Of a stretch of DNA of 64,000 nucleotides, positions 40,677 through 48,961 are shown in pieces. The notes below the pieces were generated by a model. That model saw nothing but the letters and a program-made list of their open reading frames with translations. It searched no databases and was not told the origin of the DNA. Position numbers and translations under genes: made by a program. Source of the DNA: Sphingomonas crocodyli (lineage in GTDB: Bacteria; Pseudomonadota; Alphaproteobacteria; Sphingomonadales; Sphingomonadaceae); contig NZ_SACN01000001.1 in the NCBI RefSeq assembly GCF_004005865.1, forward strand, positions 1,364,001 to 1,428,000, read 5' to 3'. Numbering within the stretch: position 1 is the first letter of the stretch; every line of letters starts with the position of its first letter.

Positions 40677-41684
40677 ATGATGCTCGAATTGCCCAAGTCG
40701 AAGGTTGCAGCGGTCCAGGCCGCACCAATCTTCCTCAATCCCGCTGCCACAGTCGACAAGGCCTGCGCCCTGATCGCGGAGGCTGCGAGCAATGGCGCGA
40801 AGCTCGTCGCCTTTCCCGAGGTCTTTGTCGCTGGCTATCCCTATTGGAACTGGCTGATGACGCCGATCGAAGGCGGGGCATGGTTCGAACGCTTGTGCCG
40901 CTCCGCGATCACCGTGCCCGGCCCGGAAGTCGATCGGTTATGCGCTGCCGCCCGCGAGCATGATTGTGTGGTCGTAATTGGCATTAATGAGCGCGATCCT
41001 CGATCGGTCGCGACGATCTACAACACCAATCTCATCATTGGCGCCAATGGCACTTTGCTGGGCAAGCACCGCAAGCTCGTGCCGACTTGGGCCGAGAAGC
41101 TCAGCTGGGCGGGCGGCGATGGATCGAGCCTCAAAGTCTATGACACAGCGGTAGGTCCGCTGGGGACGCTCGCCTGCGGCGAGAATACCAACACGCTCGC
41201 ACGCTTCGCGCTCCTCTCAGAAGGCGAGTTGGTGCACGTCGCCAATTATATCGCGCTGCCCGTTGCGCCTGCATCCTACGACATGGCGGCCGCGATCCGC
41301 ATTCGCGCCACGGCCCATAGTTTTGAAGGCAAGCTCTTCACCATCGTCGCCTGCTCGACCGTGAGCGAGGAGATCATTGAGGCGATGTCGGCAGAACGTC
41401 CGGCTAATCGAGCCCTCCTCGAGCGCAAGAATAGCGCTTTTTCGGGCGTCATCGATCCGGCCGGCAATGTGATTGGCGACCCGCTCATCGATGATGAGGG
41501 GATTGTCTACGCTGAGATCGACCTGAGTGCATGCATTCAGCCCAAGCAAATGCACGACATCATCGGAGCCTATAACCGCTTCGATATCTTCGATCTGCGT
41601 GTCGACCGTCGAGCGCGCGCCTCAGCCTCTTTTCGTGATGAACCCGAGGCTCTCGAAGCCGAGCCCGTCAAACCTCAAGCCTAG
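40677..41684 (+). CDS. Nitrilase-superfamily C-N hydrolase
   Basis: Encodes 335 residues from the tandem ATGs at 40677 and 40680 (AGGA just upstream). The catalytic triad is Glu48 (FPEVF), Lys133 (HRKLVPTW) and Cys167 (ACGENTNTLARF). The CGENTN surroundings and the 335-residue length resemble nitrilases of the aryl or alkyl type more than amidases, but the superfamily also covers amidases and carbamoylases. Between kynU and the ring-cleavage gene it may hydrolyse an amide left by cleavage of an aminated ring, or a nitrile such as indoleacetonitrile. Substrate not determined. Confidence 0.85.
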   Translation: MMLELPKSKVAAVQAAPIFLNPAATVDKACALIAEAASNGAKLVAFPEVFVAGYPYWNWLMTPIEGGAWFERLCRSAITVPGPEVDRLCAAAREHDCVVVIGINERDPRSVATIYNTNLIIGANGTLLGKHRKLVPTWAEKLSWAGGDGSSLKVYDTAVGPLGTLACGENTNTLARFALLSEGELVHVANYIALPVAPASYDMAAAIRIRATAHSFEGKLFTIVACSTVSEEIIEAMSAERPANRALLERKNSAFSGVIDPAGNVIGDPLIDDEGIVYAEIDLSACIQPKQMHDIIGAYNRFDIFDLRVDRRARASASFRDEPEALEAEPVKPQA

Positions 41685-41693
41685 GGGCAGCCA

Positions 41694-42818
41694 ATGGCGT
41701 CGAGCTATGATCAATATCGCGAGGACATGCTGGGCCGCGCCAATGTGGCCGATACCCCAGAGCTGATCGCTTATTATAAAAGGCTCCAAGCGCTGGGCAC
41801 GGGCGCATTGTGGACCGTCGCCAATAAGATTGAGCCTTGGGAGCCGGTCAGCAGCTCGGTGCCGATGCTGTGGCGCTATCAGGATTTGCGCGACGATGTG
41901 CTGCGTGCGCTCGATCTCGTAACTCCCGAGCAGGCGGGGCGTCGTGTCGTCTATCTCGAAAATGAAGGCCGCAGCGATGTCGTGGCGGCCGTTGGTTGGC
42001 TCTATTCAGGCCTCCAGGTGATGGCACCCGGCGAATGTGCTTCGAGCCATCGTCATAGCGCATCGGCGCTGCGGTTCATCATGGAGGGACAGGGCGCCTT
42101 CACCAATGTCGACGGGCATAAGATGACGCTCGGCGCCAACGACTTTGTCCTGACGCCAAATGGCACCTGGCATGAGCATGGTGTGTCTGAAGATGGCACG
42201 GTGTGCATCTGGCAGGATGGCCTCGACATCCCCTTGATGAATGCGCTCGAAGCCAATTTTTATGAGGTCCATCCTGACCTCAACCAGGCCGTCTCCTTTC
42301 CTGTCGATGACTCTACGGCGACCTGGGCGGCCGCAGGGCTCCGGCCTGCCGGCCAGAGCTGGAGCAAGCGCTACTCACCCCTGCTCAAATATGAATGGGC
42401 TCCGACCTATGACGCGCTCACCCGCTTCGCCAAGGTCACCGATGGCTCCCCCTTTGATGGGGTGATGATGGATTATATCAATCCCATCAGCGGCGGACCG
42501 GTGATGATGACGATCGGGGCGTCGATGCAATTGCTGCGCCCGGGCGAGCACACCAAAGCCCATCGGCAAACCGGCAGCTTTGTCTATCAATGCGCCAAAG
42601 GGGCGGGCTATTCCGTGATCAACGGCCGCCGCTTCGACTGGCGTGAGCGCGACATCTTCGTCGTGCCGGCCTGGATGTACCACGAACATGCCAATGCGTC
42701 GCAAACCGACGACGCCTGCTTGTTCGCCTTCCACGACCTTCCCGTCATCAACGCCCTAGGCCTCTATCGTGAGGAAGCCTTTGGCGAAAATGGCGGCCAC
42801 CAGCCGCTCATCGGCTGA
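41694..42818 (+). CDS. Gentisate 1,2-dioxygenase-like bicupin ring-cleavage dioxygenase
   Basis: Encodes 374 residues with two cupin domains. Iron ligands His119 and His121 (SSHRHSASALRFIMEG) and His160 (TWHEHG) lie in the first; the second has KAHRQTGSFVYQ and WMYHEH. The family covers gentisate, salicylate, 1-hydroxy-2-naphthoate and 5-nitrosalicylate dioxygenases, all cleaving between the carboxyl carbon and the neighbouring substituted carbon. Placed after kynU, the ring here may be an anthranilate derivative such as 5-hydroxyanthranilate. It starts 9 bases after the nitrilase gene. Confidence 0.87.
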   Translation: MASSYDQYREDMLGRANVADTPELIAYYKRLQALGTGALWTVANKIEPWEPVSSSVPMLWRYQDLRDDVLRALDLVTPEQAGRRVVYLENEGRSDVVAAVGWLYSGLQVMAPGECASSHRHSASALRFIMEGQGAFTNVDGHKMTLGANDFVLTPNGTWHEHGVSEDGTVCIWQDGLDIPLMNALEANFYEVHPDLNQAVSFPVDDSTATWAAAGLRPAGQSWSKRYSPLLKYEWAPTYDALTRFAKVTDGSPFDGVMMDYINPISGGPVMMTIGASMQLLRPGEHTKAHRQTGSFVYQCAKGAGYSVINGRRFDWRERDIFVVPAWMYHEHANASQTDDACLFAFHDLPVINALGLYREEAFGENGGHQPLIG

Positions 42819-42841
42819 TTAGCAAAAGGATATCAGCACAG

Positions 42842-43768
42842 ATGCGTCTCGTTACCTATCGGGCGACCGTCGAAGCCGAAGCTCGGCTCGGCGCTCTCGT
42901 CGACAATCTGGTCGTCGATCTGCAGCGCTTTGGTGCCACCAAGGGCATCGACCTTCCCTCAACGATGCTTGGGTTTATCGATCTCGGGCCTCAGGCGGTG
43001 AAAATCGTCTCAGCGCTGATCGATGAAGCAAAGGGGCTTTTCCCAATCGGGACCGCTCTGCCTTTCGCCAATGTGCGGCTGCTGGCTCCGATCCCGCGCC
43101 CTCGCAAGAACATCTTCGGTATTGGCCTAAATTATACCGAGCATGTCGCGGAATCGGCCAAGTCGCTCGACACCTCCGCCGATTTGCCGCGCCAGCCGGT
43201 GATTTTCTCCAAGCCGCCAACCACCGTAATCGGCCCGAATGAGCCCATTCTCCACAATGCTGAGATCACCCAGCAGCTCGATTGGGAGGTCGAGCTGGCG
43301 GCCGTGATCGGCACCACTGCTAAAGGTGTCGCGCGTGAAGGCGCGCTTGCATATGTGTTTGGATATACCGTGCTCATCGACATGAGCGCGCGTGATTGCC
43401 GTCGTGCTGGCCAGTGGATCTACTCCAAGGGGCAGGACAGCTTCGCGCCGATGGGGCCGTGTATCGTCACGGCTGACGAGATCCCTGATCCCCAAACGCT
43501 CGATCTCAACCTCTCGGTCAACGGCGTTGAAAAGCAGAACAGCAATACCGCTTATATGCTGTTCAAGGTCGACGAGCTCATCGCTGATTTGAGCAAGGGG
43601 ATCACCCTCGAACCGGGCGATATCATTGCGACAGGCACGCCTGCCGGCGTCGGAGCCGGGCGTGACCCGCAAGAATGGGTATGGCCTGGAGACACGATCG
43701 TCGCCACGGTCGATCGTATCGGTACGCTGCGCCATCCCGTTGTTGCAGCCGCGGGTACTGCCGCATGA
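42842..43768 (+). CDS. Fumarylacetoacetate hydrolase family protein
   Basis: Encodes 308 residues: IFGIGLNYTEHV, KPPTTVIGPNEPI, and the metal-binding DWEVELAAVIG followed by the FGYTVLIDMSARDCR segment. Family members hydrolyse or decarboxylate acylpyruvates; maleylpyruvate and fumarylpyruvate hydrolases belong here. Behind a gentisate-type dioxygenase and before maleate isomerase, it should cut maleylpyruvate, or its amide analogue, to maleate or maleamate plus pyruvate. It overlaps the next gene by ATGA. Confidence 0.9.
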   Translation: MRLVTYRATVEAEARLGALVDNLVVDLQRFGATKGIDLPSTMLGFIDLGPQAVKIVSALIDEAKGLFPIGTALPFANVRLLAPIPRPRKNIFGIGLNYTEHVAESAKSLDTSADLPRQPVIFSKPPTTVIGPNEPILHNAEITQQLDWEVELAAVIGTTAKGVAREGALAYVFGYTVLIDMSARDCRRAGQWIYSKGQDSFAPMGPCIVTADEIPDPQTLDLNLSVNGVEKQNSNTAYMLFKVDELIADLSKGITLEPGDIIATGTPAGVGAGRDPQEWVWPGDTIVATVDRIGTLRHPVVAAAGTAA

Positions 43769-44517
43769 GCCGAACCTATCGCATCGGTCAGATCGTGCCG
43801 AGTTCGAATGTCACGATGGAGACCGAGATCCCCGCCATGCTGCGTGCACGCGAGGCGATCCTTCCTGAGCGCTTCACATTTCACTCATCGCGCATGCGCA
43901 TGAAGAAGGTGACCGCAGAAGAGCTCGCCGCGATGGACGCGGATTCTGATCGCTGTGCGCTTGAGCTCTCGGACGCCGCCGTCGACGTGCTGGGCTATGC
44001 ATGCCTTGTTGCGATCATGAGCATGGGCAAGGGCTATCACCGCCAGTCCGAACAGCGGCTCCACGCGCGTACGGTCGAAAACGGCCATGCTGCACCCGTC
44101 GTCACCAGCGCTGGCGCGCTCGTTGATGGCTTGAAGACGCTTGAGGCAAAACGCGTGGCGATCGTCGCTCCCTATATGAAGCCGCTTACCCAGCTGGTCG
44201 TCTCCTATATCGAGCATGAAGGCATTGCGGTGCAGGACTGGCTGGCGCTGGAGATCCCCGACAATCTGACCGTTGCTGCACAAGATCCTGATAATTTGCT
44301 CGAGCACTATCTTCGGCTCGATCTCACAGGTGTCGATGTGCTGGTGCTGTCGGCCTGCGTTCAGATGCCTTCGCTGCCGTCTATCCAGCGGGTCGAAGAC
44401 AAGATCGGGCTGCCCGTAATCTCCGCCGCCGTCTGTACATCGTACCAGATGCTTAAGCAGCTCGGGCTCGAAGCGCGTGTCCCAGGGGCCGGAGCGCTTT
44501 TGTCGGGCCGGTTCTAA
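43765..44517 (+). CDS. maiA: Maleate cis-trans isomerase (Asp/Glu racemase superfamily)
   Basis: Encodes 250 residues from the ATG at 43765, overlapping the preceding stop. Both catalytic cysteines of maleate isomerase are present: Cys80 (GYACLVAIMSMG) and Cys198 (LSACVQMPS), with the N-terminal VPSSNVTMETEIP that binds the dicarboxylate. It converts maleate to fumarate. This links the ring-cleavage steps to the TCA cycle. Arylmalonate decarboxylase relatives have only one of the cysteines, so isomerase is the better call. Confidence 0.9.
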   Translation: MSRTYRIGQIVPSSNVTMETEIPAMLRAREAILPERFTFHSSRMRMKKVTAEELAAMDADSDRCALELSDAAVDVLGYACLVAIMSMGKGYHRQSEQRLHARTVENGHAAPVVTSAGALVDGLKTLEAKRVAIVAPYMKPLTQLVVSYIEHEGIAVQDWLALEIPDNLTVAAQDPDNLLEHYLRLDLTGVDVLVLSACVQMPSLPSIQRVEDKIGLPVISAAVCTSYQMLKQLGLEARVPGAGALLSGRF

Positions 44518-44562
44518 CGGGCAGTAAACACTGCCGCCCAGTGACCTAGGTGCGAGGTTTTG

Positions 44563-45189
44563 GTGCAGTTCGACTTTGAACATCTGTCTCGATCGGAACG
44601 CTACAAGCTGATGGCCTCGGTCATCACGCCCCGCCCCATTGCATGGGTGACGACGCTCAATCCGGCCGGAATGCTCAACGCAGCGCCGTTCAGCTTTTTC
44701 AACATGTTTGGCGATGATCCGCCGATCGTGGCGCTGGGGATCATGCAGAGAGCGGGCGGGCAGCTTAAGGATACCGCCGCCAATATCCGTTCGGGCAAAG
44801 CGTTTGTGGTGAACATCGCAGGCGAAGCGCAAGCGGTCGCTATGAACGATACGAGCATCGATGCGCCTGAAGGCACGGACGAGGCGGCGTTGTTCAACGT
44901 TGAGGTGCTGCCCAGCGAGCGCGTTGCGCCGCCACGTATCGCATCGGTCCCTGCCAGCTTTGAATGCCGTCTGCAGCAGATTGTTGAGGTGTCCGAAACA
45001 CAGTCGATTGTCATCGGGGAGGTCGTTTACGGCCATGTCCGCGACGAATTCATAGTCGATGCGGATAAGATGCGCCTGAACGTCGATGCGATGCGCCTGA
45101 TCGGGCGAATGCATGGGCCAGGTTATTATGCGCGGACCACCGATCTCTTCGACTTGAGACGGCCGGTCTGGCCTCTGGATCGCGATTGA
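44563..45189 (+). CDS. Flavin reductase-like FMN-binding protein
   Basis: Encodes 208 residues from the GTG at 44563 (GAGG 5 bases upstream). The FMN-binding split barrel is clear: ITPRPIAWVTTLNPAGMLNAAPFSFFN near residues 21-47, then GKAFVVNIAG. Members supply reduced flavin to two-component monooxygenases or act on small substrates. At the end of this operon it could serve an anthranilate hydroxylase whose oxygenase part is not in the window. It overlaps the next gene by TGATG. Confidence 0.85.
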   Translation: MQFDFEHLSRSERYKLMASVITPRPIAWVTTLNPAGMLNAAPFSFFNMFGDDPPIVALGIMQRAGGQLKDTAANIRSGKAFVVNIAGEAQAVAMNDTSIDAPEGTDEAALFNVEVLPSERVAPPRIASVPASFECRLQQIVEVSETQSIVIGEVVYGHVRDEFIVDADKMRLNVDAMRLIGRMHGPGYYARTTDLFDLRRPVWPLDRD

Positions 45190-45884
45190 TGAAAGGGCCG
45201 GATCCGTTCCCTTTAGATCCGCCATGCGATCTTCAAATGCCCGGTCATGAGCGCGGTGAGGCTCAGGGAATGGCTATCCCTATGCACCGTCGTCCCGTCG
45301 TTCTGGTCGGCCTCATGGGCGCCGGCAAGACCACCGTCGGGCAGCGTGTTGCGACACGTTTGGGGCTCGCTTTTGTTGATTCAGATCACGAGATCGAATG
45401 CGCTGCCAAGCGTTCCATTTCTGATCTGTTCGAACTCTACGGCGAGCAGGAATTCCGTGACGGAGAGCGCCGGGTGCTGGCTCGGCTTATTGACGCGACC
45501 CCTAAAGTGATCGCGACCGGTGGCGGTGCCTTCATGAACCAAGAGACACGCAGTCTGATTTTGGAGCGCGGGCTTGCGGTTTGGTTAGACGCCGACATCG
45601 AAGTGCTCGTGGAACGGACATCGAGGCGTCCAGGCCATAGACCGCTTTTGCGGAATGCTGACGCTCATGCGGTTCTTGCCGACCTCGCAAGGGCACGTAA
45701 CCCAATATATGCGCAAGCGCATTTGCACGTACGAAATGAGGCCGCCAAGCATGATGCGGCCGTAGCGCATATCGTAAAATCTATACGTCAATTGTGGCGT
45801 AGAGCGCCGTCGGACATTCACTCTGCTCATCCGGGAAGTAGGCCGATAGCGGCAGCCGCAAATATCCATAACCTGAACGAATAG
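45189..45884 (+). CDS. aroK: Shikimate kinase
   Basis: Encodes 231 residues from the ATG at 45189, or 204 from 45270, which has a GAGG upstream. Walker A GLMGAGKT, shikimate-binding DSDHEIE, the FRDGERR arginine, ATGGGAF and the RPLL lid arginine are all kept, so it should be active. It phosphorylates shikimate at O3. It is unusual to find it without aroB and at the end of a catabolic operon. The C-terminus has a 25-residue tail beyond the family norm. It lacks any helix-turn-helix, so it is not a BoxR/BzdR-type sensor. Confidence 0.88.
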   Translation: MKGPDPFPLDPPCDLQMPGHERGEAQGMAIPMHRRPVVLVGLMGAGKTTVGQRVATRLGLAFVDSDHEIECAAKRSISDLFELYGEQEFRDGERRVLARLIDATPKVIATGGGAFMNQETRSLILERGLAVWLDADIEVLVERTSRRPGHRPLLRNADAHAVLADLARARNPIYAQAHLHVRNEAAKHDAAVAHIVKSIRQLWRRAPSDIHSAHPGSRPIAAAANIHNLNE

Positions 45885-46034
45885 TATGCACTGAACTTCG
45901 ACTTTGACGTCGGAGTCGTAATTTTAGAGGTTCGTGTCGATCGCCAGCCTTCCATCTCTCCGCTGTGCTGGTGGTCCAGTTGACCTGTTCTGTCGACGCG
46001 GCGGTCAACTGGGTTTGTCATGGGCGACCCAACT

Positions 46035-46064
46035 GTGGGCCGAGACCGAAAGGCCTCGGCCCAC
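46035..46064. terminator. Hairpin between convergent aroK and MFS gene
   Basis: Ten-base perfect arms (46035-46044 GTGGGCCGAG with 46055-46064) around a 10-base loop, 12 bases past the stop of the MFS gene and 150 bases past aroK. The rest of 45885-46034 shows no gene. Confidence 0.6.
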
Positions 46065-46076
46065 CTTTATATTCGC

Positions 46077-47363
46077 TTAGAGGCGCTGATCCGATCCGCC
46101 AGGGTAAAAGAGCGCCGAAATTATCGCTAAGATCGCACCCAAGGACCCGCTCGTGGCGACCACGAACAGCAAGGCATAGCGAAGAGACTCCGGACCTTCG
46201 CTGGCGCCCAGAAGATCGCTGATAATGCCGGTTAGAAGCGGTCCCAGGGTGAACCCGATAAAGTACATCGAGAACATGAAGATCGCGCTGGCGGTCGCTC
46301 GCATCTCCTGCGGAATGATGTCTTGGATCACCGCAAAGGCCGGCCCTCGAATGCCTCCCATCAGGAAGAATGCGACCATGAAAACGGCGATTGTGGTCAT
46401 GGTGGTATTCGTGAGGAAGACCAGGCAGGCCACCATCGAGAAAGTGAATATCAAGGCGCCCAAAACGAACAGGGGCAAGCGGCCACCGCGCGCATGGAGC
46501 CAATTGGTCAGCATCCCAAAAAAGACGCCGCCGGATGTCGCTGCAACGCCCCAGGCGATTGCGAGGTAAAGCATGATCTGCGGCTGAGGGACCTTTTGTG
46601 ACCGCGCCAGAAAGGCTGGAAACCAGTTGATCATCGCAGCCGATGCGATGGCGCCAATGCCCAATGCTAAAGCGAGCAGCAAGAAGGTCGGTTTGCGCAA
46701 GATCGTCTTGAGGTCCCGTGTGAGGCTGCGTGCTTCGCCGCCCGCAGGTGCAGCCTGTCGAATGGGCTCGGCCACAGACCATGCAACGATCAACGCAAGG
46801 ATGACGCCGCCAATGCCTGCAATCAGGAAAACGCTGCGCCAGCTCAAGACCGAGCTCAAGAGGCTCGCCGCCAGCAGTCCGACGGCGGTGGCCAAAAAGG
46901 CGCCACAGCTATGCAGAGACATAACCAACCGCCGCTGATGCGGGCGGTAAGCATCCGCCAAGATCGAAACCGCAGCAGGCATTGTGCCGGCTTCGCCGAC
47001 GGCGACCAGCATGCGCGCGATGCATAATGAGATAAAGCCGACCGCAAGGCCTGAGGCTGCGGTCGCCAGGCTGAACACCGCCGTACAGATCACGATCAGT
47101 CTTTTGCGACTGCTACGATCGGCGACGCGGGCCAGCGGCAGGCCGAGGATCGTGTAGAGCAGAGCAAAAGCTGCCCCTGTGAGTAGGCCGAGCTGCGTGT
47201 CTGAAAGCCCCAATTCCAACTTAATTGGTTGGACGAAGAGGCCCAGCAGGATCTGATCAAAATATTGCACCCCATAGACCGCGGCTAGCGGCAACAGGGG
47301 CAATAATGCCAAAGCACGGCCACCCGCCTTGGGATGGGGCTCTGATGAAGAATGGGGCGTCAT
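46077..47363 (-). CDS. MFS transporter, spinster-like
   Basis: Encodes 428 residues with twelve membrane segments. VQPIKLELGLSDTQLGLLTGAAFALLY, GLPLARVADRSSRKRLI and ARMLVAVGEAGTMPAA are typical of the spinster-like MFS group common in sphingomonad catabolic clusters. It lies 24 bases downstream of the C-N hydrolase gene and is the last gene of the minus-strand run from 50.3 kb or earlier. Substrate unknown. Confidence 0.88.
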   Translation of the reverse strand: MTPHSSSEPHPKAGGRALALLPLLPLAAVYGVQYFDQILLGLFVQPIKLELGLSDTQLGLLTGAAFALLYTILGLPLARVADRSSRKRLIVICTAVFSLATAASGLAVGFISLCIARMLVAVGEAGTMPAAVSILADAYRPHQRRLVMSLHSCGAFLATAVGLLAASLLSSVLSWRSVFLIAGIGGVILALIVAWSVAEPIRQAAPAGGEARSLTRDLKTILRKPTFLLLALALGIGAIASAAMINWFPAFLARSQKVPQPQIMLYLAIAWGVAATSGGVFFGMLTNWLHARGGRLPLFVLGALIFTFSMVACLVFLTNTTMTTIAVFMVAFFLMGGIRGPAFAVIQDIIPQEMRATASAIFMFSMYFIGFTLGPLLTGIISDLLGASEGPESLRYALLFVVATSGSLGAILAIISALFYPGGSDQRL

Positions 47364-47387
47364 GAGTTGATCCTGATCATCTGGAGC

Positions 47388-48218
47388 CTATCGGTACAGG
47401 GCGGGAAGAACACGATGTCGGCGCAAGGGGACATTTTGCCGAACACGAGCGAGCATCTCGGCATCTACATCCGCTGTCAGATATCCATCGTCCGTGGCGA
47501 GATGCGATAGGATCTGACCCCAAGGGTCGACGATCATAGAATGGCCAAAGGTGCGGTGTGGCTTGCCGTCGTTGAGCACTTCACCCCAGCTGCCCGATGC
47601 CGCGATATAGGTCTGGGTTTCGATTGCGCGTGCGCGCAACAGCGGTTCCCAGTGCGCCTTTCCCGTTTCGAATAGAAAGGCGGCAGGCATAGCGATGACG
47701 TCTGCGCCCTGATCTGCGAGCGCCTGAAACAATTCAGGGAAGCGCAGGTCGTAGCAGATCGAGCAACCAAAGCGGACGCCTTCGGCCTCGTAGACGGCAA
47801 TAGTGTCCCCGCTCGCGACTGTGTCGGACTCGCGATAGGTGCCACCATTGGGTGTATCGATATCGAACAGGTGGATTTTGCGGTACGTCGCAATCTCGCG
47901 TCCAGCGCGGTCGAAAACCACGCTGGTATTGTAGATCTTGTCGGAGCCAGAAATGCGCTCGTAGAGGCTGCCGGCATGGACAAACACACCATGCTCGCGC
48001 GCGAAATCCTGAGCTTTGCGATAGGCGGGGCCTTCGCCCAGATATTCGGCTGACGCTAGTCGGTCCGCCGGCGTGCCACCTGCCCAATGATAATGTTCGG
48101 GCAGAAGGAGCCAGTCAGCGCCTTCCTGCTCGACAGCATCGCGCATGATATGTGTCGCGCGCTCGATATTGGCCGATACGTCGCTGACCGAGTTCATTTG
48201 TATAACGGCGAGTTTCAT
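47388..48218 (-). CDS. Carbon-nitrogen hydrolase, Nit2-like amidase
   Basis: Encodes 276 residues with the nitrilase-superfamily triad Glu41 (LPEHYH), Lys114 (YRKIHLFD) and Cys155 (CSICYDLRFPE). The YRKIHLFDIDTPNG stretch is typical of Nit1/Nit2 omega-amidase and deaminated-glutathione amidase relatives. It hydrolyses an amide in the cytoplasm; in this context perhaps an omega-amide of a dicarboxylic acid. It overlaps the RraA-like gene by ATGA, so the two are coupled. Confidence 0.9.
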   Translation of the reverse strand: MKLAVIQMNSVSDVSANIERATHIMRDAVEQEGADWLLLPEHYHWAGGTPADRLASAEYLGEGPAYRKAQDFAREHGVFVHAGSLYERISGSDKIYNTSVVFDRAGREIATYRKIHLFDIDTPNGGTYRESDTVASGDTIAVYEAEGVRFGCSICYDLRFPELFQALADQGADVIAMPAAFLFETGKAHWEPLLRARAIETQTYIAASGSWGEVLNDGKPHRTFGHSMIVDPWGQILSHLATDDGYLTADVDAEMLARVRQNVPLRRHRVLPALYR

Positions 48219-48892
48219 AGCGGCAGCTCCTGCGCCTTGCGGATTTTGGCTGCAGCCCCGCTCATCTCGGCAATCGACTGACCTTCGCGCAAGCTCGCCA
48301 ATGTGCCACCCGCCCGTGATTGATGTTCGATGGCGCGTTTTGCGACTGCGGCCGCCTCGCTTGGTGGCAAGACGACTAGACCGTCATCGTCGCACAATAT
48401 GGCGTCGCCTGGCATGACGACCGCGCCGCCAACAGCGATGGGCACATTGATCCGGCCGGCATTGCCCAACGGCAAAGATGTACGTCCCGAGACACCGCGG
48501 CACCAAATAGGCAGACCCGCCTGTTCAATTTCACGGATATCGGTGCAGGGCCCATCGATGATGACCGCCGCAGCGCCGCGCAGCTTGGCGGCATAGTTGA
48601 CCACACCACCCCAACAGGCGACGTCATTGTCGCCCAGGCGGTCGATGACCAAGATGTCGCCTTCGCGCAGCAGCGATACGGCGTGGTGAACAATGCTATT
48701 GTCTTCACTCGGGCAAGCGACGGTGACGGCGGTGCCGACGATCGCCTCACCTGATCCAACCCGCTGGATCGACCTGTGCGGGAAGCCCCATCGCCGCCAA
48801 TGTCCGATGGTCGCGACTTCCGCGCGAATGAGATCGCCCTTGAGAGTGTCGTCGATCGCTTTGGGCATTGGGTATATTTCAAAATGCGCCAC
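48215..48892 (-). CDS. RraA-like / HMG aldolase family protein lacking the usual arginine
   Basis: Encodes 225 residues from the GTG at 48892 (AAAGGA 6 bases upstream). The family core is clear (GDNDVACWGGVVNYAAKLRGAAAVIIDG), but the DG-x-x-R-D motif that binds substrate and metal in 4-hydroxy-4-methyl-2-oxoglutarate aldolase reads DGPCTD, so the arginine is a threonine. Family members are pyruvate aldolases, RNase E inhibitors or decarboxylases. The change makes aldolase activity doubtful and suggests a different substrate. Coupled to the Nit2-like gene. Confidence 0.82.
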   Translation of the reverse strand: MAHFEIYPMPKAIDDTLKGDLIRAEVATIGHWRRWGFPHRSIQRVGSGEAIVGTAVTVACPSEDNSIVHHAVSLLREGDILVIDRLGDNDVACWGGVVNYAAKLRGAAAVIIDGPCTDIREIEQAGLPIWCRGVSGRTSLPLGNAGRINVPIAVGGAVVMPGDAILCDDDGLVVLPPSEAAAVAKRAIEHQSRAGGTLASLREGQSIAEMSGAAAKIRKAQELPL

Positions 48893-48961
48893 AAAAGGTC
48901 CTTTGAGGAATGCGATAGGCGGCACGTGCACCGCGCTTGAGGGGAGAGGTGTGACGTCGGC

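Noticed and set aside
43885..45225. 446-residue minus-strand frame opposite the isomerase and flavin reductase genes
   Set aside because: Both plus-strand genes have intact motifs and coupled starts; the antisense product is His/Arg-rich and unrecognisable.
45189..45884. Shikimate kinase as a BoxR/BzdR-like benzoyl-CoA sensor
   Set aside because: There is no helix-turn-helix domain and all kinase catalytic motifs are intact.
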